Assembly (NCBI GenBank): GCA_024196135.1
Contig: JAMQCK010001003.1
Coordinates: 1-13,155 of the forward strand
Direction of reading: 5' to 3'
Length of the DNA: 13,155 nucleotides
Origin: Pleurotus ostreatus/Saccharomyces cerevisiae fusant
Lineage: Eukaryota; Opisthokonta
Of this stretch, positions 8,001 through 12,759 are shown in pieces. Under the pieces are notes generated by a model that made no database searches, was not told the DNA's origin, and worked only from the letters and a program-made list of their open reading frames with translations. A program made the translations under genes and the position numbers. Numbering within the stretch: the first letter of the stretch is position 1; every line of letters begins with the position of its first letter.

Positions 8001-9642
8001 GGAGGCGGACGCGCAACCCCAAGACGAGCACCATACCCCCGAGGAGGACGAGGACGACCACGAGCTGGAGCAAGCAACGCAGAGGCCAGCGTACGAACCG
8101 ACTTTCAGGAAGCCGCCAGCGCTGGTGTCGCACGTCAGCCCGGAGATGGCAGCGAAGTTCAAGGAGGCATACCAGGCGGAAGCGTACTGGAGAAGGCGCT
8201 ACGAAGAAGCCGACACGGTCTCGAGCGCGTGGACCCCGGGGAGGAGGTACTATAAGTCGGATAACGGGTTGCTCTTCTTCCTGGACGCCGACTACCTCCC
8301 GCGACTATGCGTCCCAGATGCACTCAGAGACGAGGTCTTGCTCAGGGCGCACGAAGACCCGATGGAGACGGCGCACGCGGGGCTGGCGAAGCTATGGGGG
8401 AAGCTGCACCCGCGTTTCATCTGGAGGAAGATGAAGAGCACGATAGAGAGGTTTATACTCACGTGCGACGTCTGCCAAAAAGTCAAGTACGCGTCGTTCA
8501 GCAAGTACGGCACCCTCATACCGAACCCCATACCGGCGTCGCCCTATGAGTCGATCTCCATGGACTTCGTAGTCAAGCTGCCGGAGTCAGAGGGATACGA
8601 CGCGATTCTCGTCGTGGTAGACCGGCTCACCAAGCACGCTCAGTTCATCCCTACCAAGACCGACATCAATCGCATAGAAGCGGCCAAGCTATTCGTCAAG
8701 CACGTAGCGACTCGGTACGGAGTGCCCGCAAGCATCGTCTCAGATCAAGACCCCAAGTGGACGTCCGAATTCTGGGAGCAAGTCGCGAAAGAACTCAAGA
8801 CAGACCTTCTGATGTCCACGGCCCATCACGCGCAGACGGATGGACAGACGGAGATAGTCAACCGCTTCATAGAGACTATGCTGAGAGCGTACGTCGCGCA
8901 GGACATGTCCAAATGGGCTGACTTCCTGCCGTTGCTAGAATTCGCCTACAACGCTACCGTGCACCGCTCCACAGGCGAGACTCCGTTCAACCTGCTAATG
9001 GGATATCATCCCCGCTCACCGCTCTCCTTCTGGAACAACGACGATCGTCTCACGCAGTCCGCGCAGAGGGTTCCGGAGGCGCAGAAGTTCTTGGAGGAAA
9101 TTCGGATGCGAAGGGATCAGGCTCGAGACGCGATAGCGGCCGCCCAGGACGAGCAAGCGCGCTACTACAACCAAGGTCGGAAGCCCGTGCCGGAGTTCAA
9201 AAAGGGGGATAAGGTGCTAGTCAACCCGCACTCACTCGAGTGGGTGGAAGCCAAGAACAAGCCCAAGCTGCGCCAACGCTGGATAGGACCGTTCGAGATC
9301 CAGCAGAGGATCAACCCAAACGTGTACCGGCTGCGCATGGACGACCGGTACCCGGGGCTTCCCATCATCAACTTCGAGCACCTGAAGCCATATCACGAGG
9401 GGCGCACCAGCGTGGAGGAGAGGCGAACGAAGCTCCCGACCACTCGTCCAGACCAGCTACCCTCCGACGAATACGAAGTGGGCCAGATCCTCCAGCATAG
9501 ATGGAATAAGCGCAAGCGGAAAAGGGAATACCTGGTGCGATGGAAAGGATACGGGCCCCACTACGATACGTGGCAGGTGGAGAAGGACCTGCGTAACGCG
9601 CCGGACGACCTCGTCGCGTACAAAAAGGAGCATCGATTGTGA
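2071..9642 (+). CDS. Gag-Pol polyprotein of a Ty3/gypsy chromovirus
   Basis: A 2,523-residue polyprotein that should supply capsid, nucleocapsid, protease, reverse transcriptase, RNase H and integrase for retrotransposition through a cytoplasmic particle and nuclear integration. Numbering from M1 at 2071: charged Gag N-terminus 1-500, basic patch 395-408, 14-Asp run 452-465, capsid-like region about 501-675, CCHC knuckle 772-785, protease around DSC at 989-991, linker with MP(D/E)T repeats about 1295-1360, reverse transcriptase with Asp1502 and YIDD 1564-1567, RNase H with Asp1713, Glu1808, Asp1833 and Asp1878, integrase with the HHCC residues and Asp2165/Asp2225/Glu2261, GPF 2406-2408 and chromodomain about 2466-2520. 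The start is the first ATG of any frame after 1565. Its context is weak (C at -3), and a second in-frame ATG lies at 2185. There is no stop or frameshift between gag and pol. The frame ends in tandem stops TGA-TAG (9640-9645). Confidence 0.93.
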   Translation: MSSASRAGEDSGGDGGAPRGDETQGRSTSPGDADKEDRMSRRYVLDQAFQQFNTPQADDEGLPAIFNTGRKRLDWMINHRLLDAEDIVDRGVPADKRFKRFSLRPELLDLVDLVVSLTQDVLSSMASATMEDSSEEGPRWDFDARGILRENLGGGDTIAGLNLAWTAFNRRCSQALSVYRKYRTRIEKHIAGETPPPLSPLTTPGSVYRELPGMGDAEQQLRFLLGSVPGYDNGNREASALERRRFLEKPAESIAPPPSPLTRAFPMRLPERDPVTRYYDGEAMKDRPFGKAYETWSWLKQDSAGGSKLNTPAQHEEKKKGLKFVKQSKDDPSVREATSSSKKSKKKESESKNWRERDSPLQLGESISMFGSLASRKTRQQMLAVESASTGGGSKKKRTRSRRRKKEKGGRDQDDGKGGEKRSSESAKRGGDDHHDPAPHFKTQPGDGPPSDDDDDDDDDDDDDDSSSSEDDVVDLNEDDEPPLIPFGTVAPTVQSSIKPDQLPAWNGDKSTATEFLASVYEYANSGGYLNQAVGFWMWTRLERGSPVWQWYMTLSDSLKGYMKKSAHQFLGVIQRDYLGPKWIRDLATEYQFQSFREPRHRHETPSQFIYRRIIACRALAFAPMNSKEEVKMILGVAPPSWGIILVPSSIKSTDELSSRVLQFEEELTNASRSSGNDLKSQVAAVMKEIGYAASPSSRPRIFPKRSASVFDVEAEESGEAAEPPDEDRLAGDMLAVAYSVASARDKARPQPPRKYAPRNDVKSKKKPPSPCRPCGSPYHWNQDCPHWQEYQRDRVKEGFLVDTEDSEAERAYNVAYYLSGQGFEWAASEDRDESIEQEHKSQEETATEGDGQEGAGKASEKESVFVVTAQSFVSRIEEIEDDYWYEGELLPADSPYILESIYEEDAEEPTRTGAVDEVYDAEWEAQPVEPTDRPPDDPSETPRPYEPWKVYLTPRIDKKKAEGVGSSVLSVRGHLGSEHEDEIDERLDSCASISLVSGETYDAMKDKPKLHQGAKMKLWQLTDKSVSIRGYVMMPVVIRMDDGTLVRMIVRMYVVEGMTVPVLLGEDFQQAYEVSVRRSLEEGTVVMFGNGQYTKTAQQASRDKEVRKEVQNVEKAYIGEKPTHSFLKKAARHRYQRAFKDKKKRADQEDHVIRAAEDVVIKPESVSKVKVSGPFDVEGDWIVEKEMIAATQDQPFVVPNTLVNASTPFVPVANLATVPRRIRVGEALGTAHRSEDFFDTPRTQEEYDQYRKHAAFLSTACAVKEDLEQRQSEPPKDEEPRPPVREKAKVRFHMPETQNYEAWKEGRRSFPMPDTKTYESWKNSFAKQREAEGEGDEDEEGGVGPKTAEMPDTRDITSEEFRRTLDVGVLPDHLKGAAWEMLERRKGAFALDGRLGNHPAMAKIRTEEGAEPIATPMRGSSPAKKAVMDEQIDKWFEQGVIEASRSPWSAPVVIAYRNGKPRFCVDYRRLNAVTIPDEFPIPRQQEILASLAGSQVLSSLDALSGFTQLRLDPSDIEKTAFRTHRGLFQFKRMPFGLRNGPSIFQRVMQSVLAPYLWLFALVYIDDIVVYSRSFEEHIEHLDKVLGAIEEANITLSPQKCHLFYDSIVLLGHKVSRLGLSTHYEKVKAVLEMKRPNTVSELQTFLGMLVYFNAFIPYYSDVCGPLHGLLRKGEPWRWGAEQEYAFLQAKKALQRAPVLGHPMEGRPYRLYTDASDNALGCALQQVQPMRVGDLKGTAAYEKLKEAHTKGQPVPRFVTRASNRTKDAPERDEWGATLDETTVHVERVIAYWSRTFKGAEARYSTTEREALAAKEGLIKFQPYLEGSSILLITDHSALQWARTYENSNRRLATWGAVFSSYMPGMEITHRAGRVHSNVDPLSRIPRDPPPYVTPRPPATPPLRTDSATAALREEMRSREKAERAFVGMSLGSYVEDAPQAYAVQTRRSSRLARRGAEEAAAQEEKPPEVVPAQREEQSEADAQPQDEHHTPEEDEDDHELEQATQRPAYEPTFRKPPALVSHVSPEMAAKFKEAYQAEAYWRRRYEEADTVSSAWTPGRRYYKSDNGLLFFLDADYLPRLCVPDALRDEVLLRAHEDPMETAHAGLAKLWGKLHPRFIWRKMKSTIERFILTCDVCQKVKYASFSKYGTLIPNPIPASPYESISMDFVVKLPESEGYDAILVVVDRLTKHAQFIPTKTDINRIEAAKLFVKHVATRYGVPASIVSDQDPKWTSEFWEQVAKELKTDLLMSTAHHAQTDGQTEIVNRFIETMLRAYVAQDMSKWADFLPLLEFAYNATVHRSTGETPFNLLMGYHPRSPLSFWNNDDRLTQSAQRVPEAQKFLEEIRMRRDQARDAIAAAQDEQARYYNQGRKPVPEFKKGDKVLVNPHSLEWVEAKNKPKLRQRWIGPFEIQQRINPNVYRLRMDDRYPGLPIINFEHLKPYHEGRTSVEERRTKLPTTRPDQLPSDEYEVGQILQHRWNKRKRKREYLVRWKGYGPHYDTWQVEKDLRNAPDDLVAYKKEHRL
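3253..3294 (+). other. Basic patch in Gag, possible nuclear localisation signal
   Basis: Residues 395-408 of Gag-Pol form a run of Lys and Arg (KKKRTRSRRRKKEK) before the capsid-like region. It resembles a classical nuclear localisation signal and could equally bind RNA. The region after it is rich in Lys, Glu and Asp and probably disordered. Confidence 0.45.
3424..3465 (+). repeat. GAC/GAT trinucleotide tract coding for 14 aspartates
   Basis: Fourteen consecutive Asp codons, eleven GAC and three GAT, encode residues 452-465, followed by four Ser and further acidic residues. At DNA level this is an imperfect microsatellite, so its length may vary between copies. The tract sits between the basic patch and the capsid-like region and would make a strongly acidic flexible segment. 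Confidence 0.9.
3571..4095 (+). other. Capsid-like region of Gag
   Basis: Residues about 501-675 begin with a QLPAWNGD segment and run through a helical, Trp- and Tyr-rich stretch to an EEELTNASR segment. Ty3/gypsy Gag capsid domains typically start with a similar Pro/aromatic-Gly-Asp segment followed by Trp-rich helices about this long, and the zinc knuckle follows downstream as expected. The identification rests on position and composition rather than a diagnostic motif. Confidence 0.65.
4384..4425 (+). other. CCHC zinc knuckle (nucleocapsid)
   Basis: Residues 772-785 read CRPCGSPYHWNQDC, a perfect C-x2-C-x4-H-x4-C retroviral-type zinc knuckle that binds the genomic RNA. It lies just after a Lys-rich stretch. 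A single knuckle is usual for fungal Ty3/gypsy elements. It shows that Gag extends at least about 785 residues from the proposed start. Confidence 0.93.
5011..5310 (+). other. Retropepsin-like aspartic protease with DSC active-site triad
   Basis: Residues about 981-1080 match a retropepsin: a hydrophobic-Asp-Ser-Cys-Ala-Ser segment with the catalytic Asp at 989, then beta-strand-like sequence, and a VPVLLGEDF segment equivalent to the ILG-x-DF second signature. The usual D-T/S-G triad reads D-S-C here, with Cys in place of Gly. The enzyme would act as a dimer to release Gag, reverse transcriptase and integrase. Being between nucleocapsid and reverse transcriptase is the expected place. Confidence 0.8.
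5524..5760 (+). other. Beta-rich module between protease and reverse transcriptase
   Basis: Residues about 1152-1230 run from an AAEDVVIKPESVSKVKV segment to a pattern of short hydrophobic strands ending in RIRVGEALG. From memory, many Ty3/gypsy polyproteins have an AAEDV-I-P-x-S type module ending in a Gly-Glu-x-Leu-Gly segment at this place, following the protease. Its role is not known to me. A structure prediction would show whether it is part of the protease fold. Confidence 0.4.
5953..6141 (+). repeat. Three-copy MP(D/E)T peptide repeat before reverse transcriptase
   Basis: Copies begin at 5953 (MPETQNYEAWK), 6007 (MPDTKTYESWK) and 6121 (MPDTRDI), i.e. residues 1295, 1313 and 1351. The first two share M-P-(E/D)-T-x2-Y-E-(A/S)-W-K, and the third keeps only the first four residues. 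The segment between copies two and three is acidic. The motif lies outside any known pol domain and could be a protein-binding or processing site. Confidence 0.7.
6316..6935 (+). other. Reverse transcriptase domain
   Basis: It copies element RNA into cDNA. The motifs appear in order: a segment on a shortened N-terminal approach (SPWSAPVV), FCVDYRRLN, the first catalytic Asp at 6574 (residue 1502) in SSLDALSGFTQL, FKRMPFGLRNGPSIFQ, YIDDIVVYS with the Asp pair at 6766-6771, and LLGHKVS. All three catalytic aspartates are present. The motif set is that of Ty3/gypsy elements. Confidence 0.96.
7180..7720 (+). other. RNase H domain with a 60-residue insert
   Basis: It degrades the RNA strand of RNA-DNA hybrids. 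YTDAS carries the first catalytic Asp (7207). Glu (7492) lies in STTEREALAAKE, Asp (7567) in ITDHSAL, and Asp (7702) in NVDPLSR, so the four-residue active site is complete. Between the first strand (CALQQV, ending 7248) and VIAYWSRTF (from 7429) there are 60 residues. Typical Ty3/gypsy elements have a much shorter loop there. Confidence 0.92.
7723..8250 (+). other. Acidic linker between RNase H and integrase
   Basis: About 175 residues rich in Pro, Glu, Asp, Gln and Arg, including a PRPPATPP stretch and EEDEDDHELE, with no recognisable fold until a helical Lys/Glu/Tyr-rich part near 8150. It is longer than the short RNase H-integrase connection of many Ty3/gypsy elements and probably contains a protease cleavage site. 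Confidence 0.5.
8251..9400 (+). other. Integrase: HHCC zinc domain, DDE core and GPY/F module
   Basis: It inserts the cDNA into the genome. The zinc-binding residues are His (8350), His (8374), Cys (8464) and Cys (8473), giving H-x7-H-x29-C-x2-C. The catalytic core is Asp (8563) in SMDFVVKLP, Asp (8743) in IVSDQDPKW and Glu (8851) in DGQTEIVNRF, spacing D-x59-D-x35-E. The GPY/F module reads WIGPFEI (GPF at 9286-9294), a hallmark of Ty3/gypsy integrases. Confidence 0.95.
9466..9636 (+). other. C-terminal chromodomain
   Basis: Residues about 2466-2520 read as a chromodomain: YEVGQIL, a basic loop, EYLVRWKGY, DTWQVEKDL and a helix to the C-terminus. The three aromatic-cage residues known from HP1 are all present: Tyr (9472), Trp (9541) and Tyr (9550). 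In chromoviruses this domain can direct integration to chromatin with methylated H3K9. The intact cage suggests it can bind a methyl-lysine. Confidence 0.9.
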
Positions 9643-9744
9643 TAGATAAGGAGATGGTCGCGCCGGGAAGAGCTTCGACCTCAATAGCCGCCGCGACCAG
9701 CGAGGAAGCCCTACGGGGATGTGCATACGGCGGGAAAGGAAGTC

Positions 9745-9768
9745 TCTATTTATTCTATCGTATATATC
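9745..9768 (+). promoter_or_regulatory. TATA-like AT-rich patch upstream of ORF2, possible internal promoter
   Basis: A run of T/A sequence, with TATATATC at 9761-9768, interrupts the GC-rich surroundings about 160 bases before the ATG at 9930. No ATG occurs between it and 9930, and a pyrimidine-rich stretch at about 9806-9832 could be a start zone. The arrangement looks like a fungal core promoter with a short 5' UTR for ORF2. It lies inside the extended ORF2 frame, which argues that the codons before 9930 are not the important part. Confidence 0.4.
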
Positions 9769-9929
9769 TCGCTTATCCGCCGAAGGCCAAGCACACACGG
9801 TCGCCCACGCCCGTTCTCTCATCCCGACCATCTCGGCAGTTGGAGCCCATCGCGAGGACTGCCCGCCTTGAGCCTGCTGCTGCGACGACGAGTGAACACC
9901 AGGACTGCCGGGTTCACAAGTCGATCACC

Positions 9930-12731
9930 ATGGTCTCTTTTCTCCTTCGTCCGAATGCCGCTCGATTCCCTCTCTTCGCCGCGAGCGTGAAGCACAGGAA
10001 GCAGTGGGGCTCCGTCAATGCAGAGCCTTCGGCTCTCGACAACATCGACCCCGGAGTGCGACACGTACCCTATCGCCTGCGAGGACCGTCCATCGAGCTC
10101 GCCTTCTTCAACCCCGGCATTCCCTGGGAAGGGTACATGCCAGACTCGCTGGTCAGCGGACAGGACCCCCTAGCCGTCGTCATCCGCAAGCCAATCGACG
10201 ACGATCTGACTACCACGGGAGGAGGAGAATTTCGAGTGTCGAGGTTGTGGCAGATGCAAATCGCCGAGCTCGCGCCTAAGGTGGAGGGGGCGTTCAGAAA
10301 GCTGGTATGCGCCGCCGAGGAGATCTTTTACCGCGCGGAGGGGGCCTCGCAGGTGAACTTCGCGCCGTTCCGCCTCGACACTGAGCCGTTGCACGAGACG
10401 TTCTGGCTGCGGGCGGATGCGCTCGCCGCCACCAAGACCGCACGCGCGCAGGTCCTCGCGAACGTCGCCTTCCTGGCCTGGTTCACGCACGTGGTGGGCA
10501 GCTGGGCAGAGGGCATCGACGAGAACACGGCGGACTTCATTCGCTCGCTGCGTCTCGAGGAGCGCGAGATGCGCGGGTACATCATCAACCTCCCCACCGA
10601 CTACTGCTGGCTCGATCTCCAGCTGCTCATCGAGCACGATGTCCCCTTCCATTACCTCTGGTCGCCCTGCCTGCACCTCAACAATCGATTCATGCGCACC
10701 AGCCCATGGCTTATCGCCCGCGTGCTCGAGCTGAAGCGCCGTCTAGGGAGAGAGCCCACGGACGAGGAAGTACTGGAAGGACAAGGACGGGCGCGCATGG
10801 TGCTGGGCTACGACCGCTTCTTCCAGCCGAGGGACGCGCTCCCCGAGGGCGAGGACCCCTGGTCCAACCCCCACACGCGTCACGCAGTCCAGTTCTTCAG
10901 AGGATGGCACGAGCACGACTTGAAGGACGACGCGATCATCCAGAGAGCGCTGCAAGCTTACGAAGCCAAGGACCCGGCAGGAGTCTATACGGACGAGGGC
11001 TTCCGAACCGCCTGGACCTACATCTATCGATGGGCGCGGAAGGGAGCGACGTGGATCGAGGACGACGCGTTGGAGGATTGGGAGATTTTCGAGACGCCGG
11101 AGTGGACTAGGAGGGGATCATTCTTCCATGGACGCGAACTGCGTCGGCTAACTTGCGCCCCCCTACCTCACCAGATGCTGGAGCACCACCGTTGGGGCAC
11201 GGACAGCATCGTCGAGCAAGTCGAGTTACAGATGCTCGTCGATTGTATCGGCGAGCCGGAGGTGCAGACGTACAAGGAGATGTGGGACGAGGAGGAGTCC
11301 AACATGCCGACTCTGAGCTACGACAGCCGCGCCGAAGGGCAAGAGATCCCCGATATCCCACTCACGGGGTGGCGCGCCGTGGATAACGACACCGTCGCGG
11401 TCCCGGAAGAGGTCGACGAGCGCCCCAGCCTCCTTCAGCGGATGGATCCACCGCCCGAGCAGCGCCCGCTGGCGGAGAGGATGGGACCCGTCGTATCTGC
11501 CTCATACCGAGCGAGCGGCAGCAGCGCATCGCCAAGCCGCGGGAGGTCGCGCGGCGCCGCCCCCTCCAGGACGACGTCGAGGGCCAGGAGGCGGTCGCCA
11601 GGATCGCGAAGCGCTTCGCCGCCTCAGGAGCGACGAGCGACGTCGGTTGCTTCATCCGCGGCGGGATCCGCATCCACTCGAGACTACGCGCCGCGCTTGC
11701 CCGACCCCTCTCTTCGCTGGAAGCTGATCACCCCGGCGGCCGCCAACTGGGGGGCTAGGGTTGCGCAGCACATCCGCGAGGCCGAGCAGCTGCTCGCGAT
11801 GCTCTCGGCGCCCGTCCTCCCTCGTGCCGCCGACGTTGACGGTCGCATTCGATGGGCTGAACGAGTCCTGCAGTACGCGTACCTTGTACTCCTACACCCA
11901 CAGCACCAAGTGCGCGTCTATGCGTTGCGCATCAAGAATCGATTCCGCCGCCCGGACGACTTCCTAGAGCGCCTCTCCAACGCGGGCATTCCTCTCGCCA
12001 TCGCTTTTCCGCAGTCACTGTACCCGGCAGACGACTTTGACCGCCCAAGCGCCGAGGAGGAATCGCACTCGGTCGCATTCGTGTCCTATGGTGTGGGAGG
12101 GAAGGACCTGTTCAACAACTGGAAGAGCGGGCTGAGATCGCTGGCGCGGCGCCCGAACGCGGCCGCCCTGTACTTCTCCAGCGACATCGCGAGCTACGTC
12201 CTGAGGCGCTGGGCTTGGGACATCCTCGAACCTGTCGTGGGCAACGGGCCGAGCGAGGAGACTCGCATGCATCGCAGCGGCGACAGGCACTGGCCCGCAG
12301 CCCCTCTACCCGGCCTGTTCTCGGACGAGGTGTCTTCGCACGAGATCGCGTACGCGCACGGCTGCATCATCGCGCAGCAGAACGGCGAGACCGTGATCTT
12401 CCGCTACGCCTTCCCCCCGCAGAACGTCTGGGCGGCGCACTGGCCTACACGAGGAGAGTGGGGTGTGGAAGAGCACAAGTACATGCTGGAGCTGGCGGTG
12501 GCGTTCGAGAGGGGCGAAGCTGACATCCCCGCGGAGACAGCCTGGCGCGACCGCCTGCGAAACCGCGGTCGCAGCAACCTCGGGTCGGGCTTCCGCAAGA
12601 GCGACGCTTTGCGCATCGCGGACGCCGAGGCGTGGGCGGAGTACTTCCAGCGCGTCTACGGCGGCGATCGGCGCTTCGTGCGCATCGCGGACCTCGGCGA
12701 GCAGTTGCGCCCTTCTCGCTTGTATGAGTAA
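9930..12731 (+). CDS. ORF2, unidentified 933-aa protein in the env position
   Basis: I do not recognise this protein. The frame is open from 9597 and overlaps the end of Gag-Pol in the -1 frame. Possible starts are an ATG at 9654, 11 bases after the Gag-Pol stop, and the ATG at 9930, which I prefer for its CACCATGG context and the ATG-free stretch before it. The N-terminal part (about residues 1-480) is rich in Trp, Tyr and charged residues and contains a W-x-DLQLLIEHDVPFHYLW segment at about 228-244. From memory, unverified, a W...H-x-VP-x-x-Y-x-W pattern like this recurs in uncharacterised basidiomycete proteins. Residues 523-584 are Ser/Arg-rich. A second compact-looking half (about 585-933) follows. 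There is no obvious signal peptide, transmembrane helix, furin-like site or zinc finger, so an envelope role is unsupported. The stop TAA lies 14 bases before the polypurine tract. Base composition resembles Gag-Pol. Confidence 0.8.
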   Translation: MVSFLLRPNAARFPLFAASVKHRKQWGSVNAEPSALDNIDPGVRHVPYRLRGPSIELAFFNPGIPWEGYMPDSLVSGQDPLAVVIRKPIDDDLTTTGGGEFRVSRLWQMQIAELAPKVEGAFRKLVCAAEEIFYRAEGASQVNFAPFRLDTEPLHETFWLRADALAATKTARAQVLANVAFLAWFTHVVGSWAEGIDENTADFIRSLRLEEREMRGYIINLPTDYCWLDLQLLIEHDVPFHYLWSPCLHLNNRFMRTSPWLIARVLELKRRLGREPTDEEVLEGQGRARMVLGYDRFFQPRDALPEGEDPWSNPHTRHAVQFFRGWHEHDLKDDAIIQRALQAYEAKDPAGVYTDEGFRTAWTYIYRWARKGATWIEDDALEDWEIFETPEWTRRGSFFHGRELRRLTCAPLPHQMLEHHRWGTDSIVEQVELQMLVDCIGEPEVQTYKEMWDEEESNMPTLSYDSRAEGQEIPDIPLTGWRAVDNDTVAVPEEVDERPSLLQRMDPPPEQRPLAERMGPVVSASYRASGSSASPSRGRSRGAAPSRTTSRARRRSPGSRSASPPQERRATSVASSAAGSASTRDYAPRLPDPSLRWKLITPAAANWGARVAQHIREAEQLLAMLSAPVLPRAADVDGRIRWAERVLQYAYLVLLHPQHQVRVYALRIKNRFRRPDDFLERLSNAGIPLAIAFPQSLYPADDFDRPSAEEESHSVAFVSYGVGGKDLFNNWKSGLRSLARRPNAAALYFSSDIASYVLRRWAWDILEPVVGNGPSEETRMHRSGDRHWPAAPLPGLFSDEVSSHEIAYAHGCIIAQQNGETVIFRYAFPPQNVWAAHWPTRGEWGVEEHKYMLELAVAFERGEADIPAETAWRDRLRNRGRSNLGSGFRKSDALRIADAEAWAEYFQRVYGGDRRFVRIADLGEQLRPSRLYE
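11496..11681 (+). other. Ser/Arg-rich linker in ORF2
   Basis: Residues 523-584 of ORF2 are dominated by Ser, Arg, Ala and Pro with repeated SR/RS dipeptides (for example PSRGRSRG and SRARRRSPGSRS). Such sequence is normally disordered and in cellular proteins binds RNA or SR proteins and is phosphorylated. Here it separates the two larger parts of ORF2. Confidence 0.7.
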
Positions 12732-12745
12732 GTGGGTCTCGACTC

Positions 12746-12756
12746 GGAAGGGGGGG
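12746..12756 (+). promoter_or_regulatory. Polypurine tract (plus-strand primer)
   Basis: GGAAGGGGGGG is an uninterrupted purine run ending three bases (CTT) before the 3' LTR. It is the RNase H-resistant primer for plus-strand DNA synthesis, expected just upstream of the 3' LTR. Its position immediately after ORF2 shows that ORF2 is inside the element and not captured flanking DNA. Confidence 0.85.
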
Positions 12757-12759
12757 CTT

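Noticed and set aside
9199..9214. Purine run AAAAAGGGGGATAAGG as a central polypurine tract
   Set aside because: It encodes the FKKGDKV segment usual at the integrase C-terminus of this family, so coding explains it. The better tract lies at 12746-12756.
9930..12731. ORF2 as a retroviral-type envelope gene
   Set aside because: Only its position suggests this. No signal peptide, fusion peptide, transmembrane anchor or cleavage site is visible.
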